Shown here: piece by piece, positions 1 to 5,357 of the stretch
Layout: each line of letters begins with the position of its first letter
How positions within the stretch are numbered: the stretch's first letter is position 1
From: Xanthobacteraceae bacterium
GTDB taxonomy: Bacteria; Pseudomonadota; Alphaproteobacteria; Rhizobiales; Xanthobacteraceae
NCBI GenBank assembly: GCA_030043285.1
Contig: JASHXZ010000159.1
Span: 1-5,837 of the forward strand
Length of the DNA: 5,837 nucleotides
Direction: 5' to 3'
Program-made: the position numbers and the translations under genes
The notes under the pieces: generated by a model
The model's input: only the letters and a program-made list of their open reading frames with translations
Database searches by the model: none
What the model was told of the DNA's origin: nothing

Positions 1-85
1 CCATGAGCCCGGCGGCGAGCCCGGTGGCGGAGGCGAGCAGCCGGCGCCGGTTGAGCTGAAGATTTAGTGTGGGAGTGTGCGACAT
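1..85 (-). CDS. Exported protein with Tat-type signal peptide, N-terminus only (partial)
   Basis: Reading leftward from an ATG at 85-83, 28 codons are visible before the window edge. They contain the run NRRRLLASATGLAAGLM: a short polar n-region, an Arg-Arg-Arg stretch, then a hydrophobic Ala/Leu/Gly core. This is the layout of a twin-arginine (Tat) export signal, although the residue before the arginine run is Asn rather than the consensus Ser/Thr. A GGAGGG ribosome binding site lies 7 nt upstream of the ATG (93-98), which supports the start. In alphaproteobacteria such N-termini are common on periplasmic solute-binding proteins of ABC or TTT transporters and on some periplasmic oxidoreductases. 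The mature domain is outside the window, so the function cannot be called. The gene diverges from osmC. Confidence 0.7.
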   Translation of the reverse strand, partial: MSHTPTLNLQLNRRRLLASATGLAAGLM

Positions 86-92
86 GGATAAG

Positions 93-98
93 CCCTCC
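93..98 (-). promoter_or_regulatory. Ribosome binding site of the leftward exported-protein gene
   Basis: The minus strand reads GGAGGG, a near-perfect match to the anti-Shine-Dalgarno sequence, placed 7 nt before the ATG at 85. It is the main argument that the truncated reading frame at the left edge is a real gene start. Confidence 0.7.
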
Positions 99-201
99 GC
101 TTTCAGGGAGCGCATGAGCGCCCTTCCTGGTGGGCGGATCGCAAGCCACGTGCCAAGTTCGTTAAAGTCTAAGGTGCTGATTCACATGACGAATATAAAT
201 C

Positions 202-218
202 CAACCGAATATCGGTTG
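202..218. repeat. Short perfect inverted repeat, possible operator
   Basis: CAACCGA, a 3-nt spacer ATA, then TCGGTTG form a perfect 17-bp dyad in the A+T-rich part of the divergent intergenic region. It lies just upstream, in the leftward sense, of the TATATT at 192-197, where a repressor or activator site would be expected. A run of ATTTTT follows on the plus strand, so a small hairpin terminator is a formal alternative, but no rightward gene ends here. The regulator family cannot be told from the sequence. Confidence 0.4.
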
Positions 219-325
219 ATTTTTCAGCAGCGCGCCGCCCAATTTTCAGGCAGCATTTTGGGTTATGAGGCTCGCTCATTGGCCACCTAGCCGACAGCGG
301 CTTCGAGGCCCACATTCGTTCCGAC

Positions 326-366
326 AAGTTGCACCGCGTCGTCGTATCAGCGGTGAGTGGCAACTT
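326..366. repeat. Interrupted inverted repeat upstream of osmC (possible leader hairpin)
   Basis: AAGTTGC followed directly by ACCGC (326-337) is complementary to GCGGT (350-354), then a 5-nt bulge, then GCAACTT (360-366). Together this gives a 12-bp stem with a one-sided bulge and a 12-nt loop. It ends 48 nt before the osmC start codon. It could be a 5' leader hairpin or an extended protein-binding dyad, but a match by chance in G+C-rich DNA is not excluded. Confidence 0.35.
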
Positions 367-414
367 TCCAATGACGCCGACCAGAAGAACCTTAACCGCA
401 CAGATGAGGTCATC

Positions 415-837
415 ATGATCCGCAAGGCCAAGGCAGTTTGGCGCGGCACCGGCCGCGCCGGTAACGGCCAGCTCACCACCGATTCCGGCGTGCTGGACCA
501 AACGCCCTATTCGTTCAAGACGCGTTTCGAGAACGAAAAAGGCACCAACCCGGAGGAATTGATCGCGGCGGCGCATGCCGGCTGCTTCACCATGGCGCTC
601 GCCTTCGGCCTGCAAGCGGCAGGCTACACGCCGACCGAATTGACCACCGAGGCCGCGGTGAGCCTCGAACCTGAAGGTCAAGGCTTCCGCATCAGCCGTT
701 CCGCGCTGACCTTGCGCGCGAGCGTGCCCAATCTCAACCAGGCCAAATTCGCCGAACTCGCCGGCGGCGCCGAAAAGAACTGTCCGGTGTCGAAAGTTCT
801 GAAAGCCGAGATTACGCTCGACGCCAAGCTGGTGTGA
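415..837 (+). CDS. osmC: OsmC-type organic hydroperoxide peroxidase
   Basis: This 140-residue protein of the OsmC/Ohr superfamily is a homodimeric cytoplasmic thiol peroxidase that reduces organic hydroperoxides. It closely resembles E. coli OsmC (about 143 residues) from end to end, including the [20 protein letters not shown] segment (residues 24-43), [18 protein letters not shown] (45-62) and [15 protein letters not shown] (122-136). Cys57 and Cys123 are the two redox cysteines: the first is peroxidatic, the second resolving. Arg37 and Glu47/Glu48 are candidates for the conserved Arg and Glu that tune the reactive cysteine. The ATG at 415 is chosen because it has GAGG 5 nt upstream and starts at the family's normal N-terminus; an upstream in-frame ATG at 265 would add 50 unrelated residues. 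The DQTPYSF and GTNPEEL segments favour the OsmC branch over Ohr. Expression under osmotic or oxidative stress is typical of the family but not shown here. Confidence 0.93.
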   Translation: MIRKAKAVWRGTGRAGNGQLTTDSGVLDQTPYSFKTRFENEKGTNPEELIAAAHAGCFTMALAFGLQAAGYTPTELTTEAAVSLEPEGQGFRISRSALTLRASVPNLNQAKFAELAGGAEKNCPVSKVLKAEITLDAKLV

Positions 838-846
838 GCAAACGGA

Positions 847-932
847 TGTAGGGTGGCGCAGAGCGCCGTGCCCACCGTTCACCGGGACGATCGTCGACCG
901 CGTGGGCTTCGCTTCGCTCAGCCCGCCCTACA
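847..932. repeat. REP/BIME-like 86-bp palindromic intergenic element
   Basis: The element begins TGTAGGG and ends CCCTACA. Its arms (847-876 and 901-932) are imperfect inverted copies sharing TGTAGGG, an AGAGCG/TGAGCG block and GCCCAC. The exact middle is a perfect 10-bp palindrome, GACGATCGTC (886-895). Each arm can also fold by itself: GGCGC-AGA-GCGCC (855-867) on the left and GGGCT...AGCCC (904-924) on the right. This two-hairpin design is that of a BIME, a paired REP element. From memory, very similar GTAGGGTGGGC...GCCCACCCTAC units are scattered between genes in Bradyrhizobium-type genomes. Lying between osmC and the MFS gene, it could stop or attenuate transcription or protect mRNA ends, but it lacks the U-run of an intrinsic terminator. 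Confidence 0.7.
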
Positions 933-942
933 AAGCTGCGGG

Positions 943-947
943 GGAGG
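943..947 (+). promoter_or_regulatory. Ribosome binding site that fixes the TTG start of the MFS gene
   Basis: GGAGG, inside a longer G-rich run starting at 938, lies 6 nt before TTG at 954. No in-frame ATG or GTG occurs before codon 30, which is already at the first membrane segment, so this site decides the start. Confidence 0.7.
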
Positions 948-953
948 CAGCCG

Positions 954-2519
954 TTGATCAATCTGAAAGCCGCGCCTTGCGACGAGGGAGCAATCCGCTC
1001 GGTCGCGACGACGCCTTGCGGCGTCAGCACCAAATCGTGGGTGCTGGTTGCCACGATCCTCGCTTCAACCATCGCCTACGTGGATGAGTCCGTCGTCAAT
1101 ATCGCGCTGCCGGCGGTCGAAAGAGAGCTGGGCGCTTCGGCGGCGGTCGTGCAATGGCTGGTCAATGCCTACACGCTTTGCCTCGCGGCGTTGCTGCTGA
1201 TCGGCGGCGCCGCCGCCGACCGCTTCGGCCGCCGCAAAATGTTCATCTCCGGCGTGGGCATCTTTGCGGCGGCGTCGCTGGCCTGTGGGCTGGCGCCGAA
1301 CGTCGCGCTCTTGATCCTGGCGCGCGCTGTCCAGGGATTCGGCGCGGCGCTGCTCGTTCCGTGCTCGCTGGCGCTGATCGGCGCCTCGTTCGACGAAGCC
1401 GAACGCGGCCGGGCGATCGGCACCTGGGCCGGCTTTTCAGCCGTCGCCGGGGCGATCGGCCCGATCCTGGGCGGCTTCATCGTCGATCATTTCAGCTGGC
1501 GCTGGATCTTTCTGATCAATCCGCTGCTCGCGCTGCCGGCCATTTGGATTGCCGCCGAGCACGTGCCGGAAAGCGTCGATCCGCTGGCGACAGGCCGGTT
1601 GGACTGGCGCGGCGGCTTCTTTGCACTGACGGGATTGGCCGGCGTTTGCTTCGGCCTGATCGCGGCCCCGGATTTTGGCTGGACCGATGCTCGGGCGCTG
1701 GCGCCGCTGGTCTGCGGCGTGGCGTTGCTCGGTGCTTTCTTATGGATCGAACGCCGCGAAGCCGTGCCGATGCTGCCCCTCGAACTATTCCGCTCGCGCA
1801 CCTTCTCGGCCGTCAATCTGCTGACGCTGCTGCTCTACGCCGCGCTTGCCGCCGCGTTCTTCTTTCTGCCGTTCGCGCTCATCCAGGTTCACGGCTATTC
1901 GGCTGTCCTGGCAGGCGTGGCGTTCCTGCCGTTCACCATCATCATGGCGTTGCTGTCGCGCTGGTCGGGCGGCTTGGTCGATCGGCTCGGCGCCCGATTG
2001 CCGCTGATCGTCGGGCCGGCGATCACCGCGCTGGGATTCGGTCTGTTGGCTATGACCGTGCGCGCCGGCGCCTATTGGGCTTTTCTCGTATCGCTCTCGG
2101 TGCTCGGCCTCGGCATGGCCATCAGCGTCGCGCCGCTGACCACCACCGTGATTAACGCCGTGCCGGCCGACAAGACCGGCGTTGCCTCCGGCATCAATAA
2201 CGCCGTGGCGGCCCTCGCCAGCCTGCTCGCCGTCGCCATATGCGGCGCCGCGGCGTTGGGTCTTTATGATCGAGCGCTCGACCGAGCGCTGGCGCAGAGT
2301 TCGGGCTCGACGCAGCTGACGCAGACCGTTACCGCCGCGCGCGGCAAATTCGCGGCTGCGTCAGCCGGCAGCGCCAACCAAGGCGGCGATCAGGCGCAGG
2401 CGCGCAGCATCATTACGGCGTCGCTGGCGCAAAGCATCGAGGACATCATGGCGCTTGCCGCCGCGCTGGCGCTCGCCGCCGCGGCGAGCGGAACGCTGTT
2501 GCCGCGCGCCGAACCATGA
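954..2519 (+). CDS. MFS transporter, DHA2 (EmrB/QacA-type) 14-TM drug:proton antiporter family
   Basis: This inner-membrane protein of 521 residues has about 14 hydrophobic segments (roughly 28-50, 65-88, 95-115, 116-138, 153-178, 183-203, 218-238, 248-265, 284-306, 318-337, 346-369, 372-395, 408-438, 495-512). That number is typical of DHA2 drug:H+ antiporters. Family motifs are visible: VDESVVNIALP (43-53, motif D1), GGAAADRFGRRKMF (84-97, motif A in the TM2-TM3 loop) and GAIGPILGGF (166-175, motif C, the antiporter signature at TM5). A polar loop of about 55 residues (439-493), rich in Ala, Gln and Ser, precedes the last segment, as in EmrB-like proteins. The start is TTG at 954, supported by GGAGG 6 nt upstream. 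The substrate cannot be inferred. No membrane-fusion partner (EmrA type) is adjacent, so it probably works alone. It follows osmC on the same strand, but the 116-bp gap carries a palindromic repeat, so co-transcription is uncertain. It converges on the COG0523 gene. Confidence 0.9.
   Translation: MINLKAAPCDEGAIRSVATTPCGVSTKSWVLVATILASTIAYVDESVVNIALPAVERELGASAAVVQWLVNAYTLCLAALLLIGGAAADRFGRRKMFISGVGIFAAASLACGLAPNVALLILARAVQGFGAALLVPCSLALIGASFDEAERGRAIGTWAGFSAVAGAIGPILGGFIVDHFSWRWIFLINPLLALPAIWIAAEHVPESVDPLATGRLDWRGGFFALTGLAGVCFGLIAAPDFGWTDARALAPLVCGVALLGAFLWIERREAVPMLPLELFRSRTFSAVNLLTLLLYAALAAAFFFLPFALIQVHGYSAVLAGVAFLPFTIIMALLSRWSGGLVDRLGARLPLIVGPAITALGFGLLAMTVRAGAYWAFLVSLSVLGLGMAISVAPLTTTVINAVPADKTGVASGINNAVAALASLLAVAICGAAALGLYDRALDRALAQSSGSTQLTQTVTAARGKFAAASAGSANQGGDQAQARSIITASLAQSIEDIMALAAALALAAAASGTLLPRAEP
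2470..2490. repeat. Perfect G+C-rich palindrome in the 3' end of the MFS gene
   Basis: Arms CGCTCGCCGC and GCGGCGAGCG flank a single central C, giving a perfect 21-bp dyad 26 nt before the MFS stop codon. It is near the convergent junction with the COG0523 gene, and the 15-bp gap between stops (2520-2534) holds no terminator. There is no T-run after it, so it is not a standard intrinsic terminator. It encodes an Ala-rich part of the last membrane segment and may be a by-product of GCC/GCG alanine codons. Confidence 0.4.
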
Positions 2520-2534
2520 CCGACCCGAACAAGC

Positions 2535-3872
2535 TCAGCAGCACGGCATCGGATTTTCGATCAGATCGTAAACGTTGTCGAACGTGACTTCATTGATCGG
2601 CCGCTGAATCTTGAAATTGCGCGGCGGCACGTTTTTGAGGATAGCAATTATGGCGGTCTCGATCGGCGGACATTGCGCTTTGACGCAGGGGACTTCCTTG
2701 ACGACGATGGGAATTTCCTTCGCATAACCGAAATTCTGTCGCATCCAGTAGCGGATTTGCTCCAGCGTCTGCGGCGATATTTCCAGAAGTTCGCGGCCGA
2801 AGGGATCGGGCCGCGCCGATGACGCGCCATTGCCGTTGGCGCCGGTCGATAGGCAGCCCTTGAATCCTTGCGCAATCGCCTCGCCATCGAGCTTGCGGCC
2901 GATGAAGACCAACCGGTTGAGGCGTTCTTCATCGGCGCTCCAGGCGCGGCCCGGGCGGCCTTCAAACTCCATGCGCACGCCTTGAAACAAAAACTGGTCG
3001 GGATCACCGTGGAGATTGAGAATGCCCTTCATGCGCAGGAGGTTGGGTCCGAACGTAGCAATCTGCGAGCGAAACCAGACGCTCAGCTTCATGCCGTCGA
3101 GCTCGCCGGGCTCGACGATACAGACGGTCACGATATCGCTGAGGTGATTATGATGCGCATGATGATTGTGATCGCGACCGTGCTCATGATCATGATCGTG
3201 CTCGTCGCGGTCAGGAGCGATCGAGGGTCCGAGCCGCAGCTCGAGATCGGCGCTTTGCAGCGCAAACACCGTGTCGAGGTCGAACTCGGAATTCCGAGTA
3301 CGGCATATTTTCGCGATCTTGTTCAGCCGACCGATCTGCTGCTCGATGCGATCCAGCTCGTCGGTCGTCGCCAGATCGGTCTTGTTGAGCACGACCAGAT
3401 CGGCGAACGCGATCTGCTCGCTAGCCTCGACCGACTCTTCGAGCTGCGCCGCGATGTGCTTGGCATCGACCACAGCGATGACGCCGTCCAGCGTGAATTC
3501 GCTGCGGATGCGCTCGTCGGCGTAAAGCGCCTGCGCCACCGGAGCCGGCTCGGCGAGGCCCGTGGTCTCGATGATGACGGTGTCGAACTTGTCGCGATGT
3601 TCGGCGAGCTCGAAGAAGTTGCGAACAAGATCGCCGCGCACGGTGCAGCAGATGCAGCCGTTGTTCATCTGGACGACCTGCTGGTCGGACGCGATCAAGA
3701 GATGATGATCGATACCGACCTCGCCGAATTCGTTGACCACGACGGCGATGCGGCGACCATGCTCGGCGGTCAATATGCGATTGAGCAGCGTAGTTTTGCC
3801 CGCGCCAAGAAAACCCGTGACGATGATCACGGATGCTTTTTCGGCTTCTTGCGTGCGTGCGGCGTCGACCAT
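2535..3872 (-). CDS. COG0523 (CobW/YjiA-family) metallochaperone GTPase with Cys-rich C-terminal extension
   Basis: This 445-residue cytoplasmic G3E-class GTPase belongs to a family that binds Zn, Co or Ni and is thought to deliver metal to client enzymes using GTP. In order: Walker A GFLGAGKTT (20-28); the family metal site CICC (73-76); Walker B region with ETTGLAEP (102-109); guanine-specificity motif NKTDL (163-167); a His/Asp-rich linker (225-243, 3144-3200); and a CobW C-terminal domain (about 246-338). Typical members have 320-400 residues. This one continues with about 105 extra residues holding Cys396, Cys401 and a terminal Cys444-Cys445. ATG 3872 is the first possible start after an in-frame stop, but it has no clear ribosome binding site; GTG at codon 14 is an alternative. 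The gene is the last of a probable operon, 60 bp after the dihydroorotase-like gene, whose enzyme is a plausible client. The metal and client are not determined. Confidence 0.9.
   Translation of the reverse strand: MVDAARTQEAEKASVIIVTGFLGAGKTTLLNRILTAEHGRRIAVVVNEFGEVGIDHHLLIASDQQVVQMNNGCICCTVRGDLVRNFFELAEHRDKFDTVIIETTGLAEPAPVAQALYADERIRSEFTLDGVIAVVDAKHIAAQLEESVEASEQIAFADLVVLNKTDLATTDELDRIEQQIGRLNKIAKICRTRNSEFDLDTVFALQSADLELRLGPSIAPDRDEHDHDHEHGRDHNHHAHHNHLSDIVTVCIVEPGELDGMKLSVWFRSQIATFGPNLLRMKGILNLHGDPDQFLFQGVRMEFEGRPGRAWSADEERLNRLVFIGRKLDGEAIAQGFKGCLSTGANGNGASSARPDPFGRELLEISPQTLEQIRYWMRQNFGYAKEIPIVVKEVPCVKAQCPPIETAIIAILKNVPPRNFKIQRPINEVTFDNVYDLIENPMPCC
3144..3200 (-). other. His-rich metal-binding segment of the COG0523 protein
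   Basis: Residues 225-243 are HDHDHEHGRDHNHHAHHNH, with 11 His in 19 residues, placed between the GTPase and CobW C-terminal domains. Such segments in COG0523 proteins are thought to store or buffer Zn, Ni or Co. In the DNA this appears as a run of repeated ATGATC/ATGATG-like units, which could vary in length by slippage. Confidence 0.75.
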
Positions 3873-3932
3873 GGCAGAGGTAATATGGCTATGTCTTGGT
3901 CATCCGGCCAGCCGCCGCGCGCTGCGCCCGCA

Positions 3933-5306
3933 TCAGCTCGTTATCGGCAATTGCATTTGCCCGACGACCTTGCCGACCGGCTCGCCGTCTTTCATCTGGA
4001 TGTTGCCGCGCACGATGGTGTAGACCGGCAGGCCCTTGACCTTCCAGCCGCCCCACGGCGTCGCGTGGTTCTTGCTGTGCAGCTTGTTCGGATCGATCGT
4101 CTTTTCCTTGTTCATGTCGACGATGGTCAGGTCGCCGTCCGAGCCGAGGCGGATCGCGCCTTTCTTCGGATACATTTGCCACACCTTGGCGACGTTCTCG
4201 CTCTGCACCTTGGCGTAATGGTTGAGCGTCATGCGGCCTTTGTTGACCTGCGTCAGCAGCAGCGGAACGTTGGTTTCAACGCCGCAAAAGCCGGAAATGC
4301 AGTCCCAGATCGCCGCTTTGGTCATCTTGCCGTTGATGTCGCAGCCCTTCTCCTCGAGGGTGTGCGGCGAGTGGTCGGTGGCGATCATGTCGATCGCACC
4401 GTCAAGGAGACCGGCCCACAGCGCATCCTGATGCTCCTTTGAGCGCACCGGCGGGTTCATCTTCAGGAGCGGGCCGACGTCCTTCAAGTCAGTGTCGACC
4501 CGCAGCAGATAGTGCGGCTGGGTTTCGCCGGTGAACCGCAAGCCGCGCGCCTTCGCAGCGCGCAGCATCGCCACCGCTTGCTTGGTCGAGGCATGCACGA
4601 TGTGCAGCTTGGTGCCGAAAGTCTCGGCCAGGAACATGACGTGCGCGACCGATTCCGCCTCGCACAGCCAGGGCCGCGACGATTCCCAGTAGACCGGATC
4701 GTTCTTGCCTTCGGCCTTGAGCTTGTTGGTCCAGAAATGCTGGATCTGCCGGTTCTCGGCATGCACGCACAGCGGCACGCCCGATTTGGTGATGTTCGGG
4801 AACACGACCTGGCACATGCCGTCGTCGGGGAACGGCAGATTGCCGATCGTCTCGCCGAAGAAGATTTTGTAGCCAATGGCGCCGCGCTTCGCCATCGGCA
4901 GAATGTCGTCGGCGTTGGTCTGGTGCACGACGCCGAGGATGGCAAAGTCGCACAGCGATTTCGATTCGGCGATCTGCCGCTTGACGTCGACCTGCTCGGC
5001 ATTTTCGGTCGGCGGAATCTGGTTCGGCATGTCGATGACGGTGGTGATGCCGCCGCAGACCGCCGACGTCGAGCCGGTCGAGAAATCCTCTTTGTACGTC
5101 ACGCCGGGATCGCGGAAATGCACGTGCGCATCGATCAGGCCGGGAAGGACATGCAGCCCGGTGGCGTCGATGACCTGCTTGCCCTCCGGCAGCGTCTCGT
5201 CGAGACCGATGTCGACGATCTTGCCGTCGGCAATCGCGACGCCGCCCTTGAGCGTCGCTTCAGGCGTGACGATCGTGCCGCCTTTCACAACCAGATCCGC
5301 TTTCAT
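3933..5306 (-). CDS. Dihydroorotase-family metal-dependent amidohydrolase
   Basis: This 457-residue cyclic-amide hydrolase belongs to the type I dihydroorotase/allantoinase/hydantoinase superfamily, a TIM barrel with a binuclear metal centre. Predicted metal ligands are all present: His61 and His63 in HVHFRDPG, the lysine expected to be carboxylated, Lys147 in GYKIFFG, His182 in CVHAEN, His238 in IVHAST, and catalytic Asp311 in ATDHSPH. Arg65 and Asn95 (DMPN) match the dihydroorotase residues that hold the substrate carboxylate. With the DHSPHTLEEK segment, this favours dihydroorotase over allantoinase or hydantoinase. The C-terminal GDLTIVD and PVYTIVRGNIQMKDGE stretches form the small beta-sandwich domain. 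ATG 5306 is preferred over ATG 5345 because it has GAGGA 8 nt upstream and starts at the canonical MKADLVVKGG. The gene sits 51 bp after an asparaginase-like gene and 60 bp before the COG0523 gene, not with pyr genes, so a catabolic or paralogous role is plausible. PyrC function is not proven, so no symbol is given. Confidence 0.9.
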   Translation of the reverse strand: MKADLVVKGGTIVTPEATLKGGVAIADGKIVDIGLDETLPEGKQVIDATGLHVLPGLIDAHVHFRDPGVTYKEDFSTGSTSAVCGGITTVIDMPNQIPPTENAEQVDVKRQIAESKSLCDFAILGVVHQTNADDILPMAKRGAIGYKIFFGETIGNLPFPDDGMCQVVFPNITKSGVPLCVHAENRQIQHFWTNKLKAEGKNDPVYWESSRPWLCEAESVAHVMFLAETFGTKLHIVHASTKQAVAMLRAAKARGLRFTGETQPHYLLRVDTDLKDVGPLLKMNPPVRSKEHQDALWAGLLDGAIDMIATDHSPHTLEEKGCDINGKMTKAAIWDCISGFCGVETNVPLLLTQVNKGRMTLNHYAKVQSENVAKVWQMYPKKGAIRLGSDGDLTIVDMNKEKTIDPNKLHSKNHATPWGGWKVKGLPVYTIVRGNIQMKDGEPVGKVVGQMQLPITS

Positions 5307-5311
5307 GATGC

Positions 5312-5321
5312 ACTTCCTCTT
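5312..5321 (-). promoter_or_regulatory. Ribosome binding site that fixes the dihydroorotase-like start
   Basis: The minus strand reads AAGAGGAAGT just upstream of the ATG at 5306, with GAGGA 8 nt away. The longer in-frame start at 5345 has no comparable site and would add 13 residues (MGGACREPKRKCI) not expected in the family. Confidence 0.6.
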
Positions 5322-5357
5322 CGGCTCACGGCACGCGCCGCCCAACGCGGCAGCAAG

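Larger units (their letters stand above)
86..414. other. Divergent intergenic region, 329 bp, no gene called
   Basis: This region separates the leftward exported-protein gene from rightward osmC, so it should contain both promoters. The stretch around 181-260 is about 44% G+C, clearly lower than the coding DNA on either side. It holds a perfect 7+7 bp inverted repeat (202-218) and a second, interrupted hairpin (326-366). A minus-strand TATATT at 192-197 resembles a -10 element for the leftward gene, but I see no good -35 at the right spacing. No convincing promoter for osmC was recognised. Open frames crossing the region lack ribosome binding sites or family resemblance, so I do not call a gene. 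The region might include a decayed dispersed repeat. Confidence 0.55.

Noticed and set aside
69..290. Small rightward frame of 73 codons in the left intergenic region
   Set aside because: It begins inside the leftward exported-protein gene, has a GTG start without a ribosome binding site, and resembles no known small protein.
169..882. Leftward open frame of 237 codons opposite osmC
   Set aside because: It overlaps a full-length OsmC with both redox cysteines. Its own translation is low in family-like motifs and its start has no ribosome binding site.
1154..2155. Rightward 333-codon frame inside the MFS gene
   Set aside because: An Arg-rich frame-shifted reading of the transporter gene, which itself encodes about 14 membrane segments and MFS motifs.
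3876..3895. Possible Zur box before the COG0523 gene (A+T-rich GGTAATATGGC)
   Set aside because: Zur control would fit COG0523 biology, but the sequence is not a dyad of the GTTATA...TATAAC type. I cannot support it.
2868..4442. Rightward open frame of 524 codons across the COG0523 and dihydroorotase-like genes
   Set aside because: It is antisense to two genes with complete family motifs, has no recognisable domain, and arises because G+C-rich codons leave few stops on the opposite strand.
5307..5357. Terminator between the asparaginase-like and dihydroorotase-like genes
   Set aside because: Only a 5-bp GCCGC/GCGGC stem without a T-run is present, so it does not argue against co-transcription.
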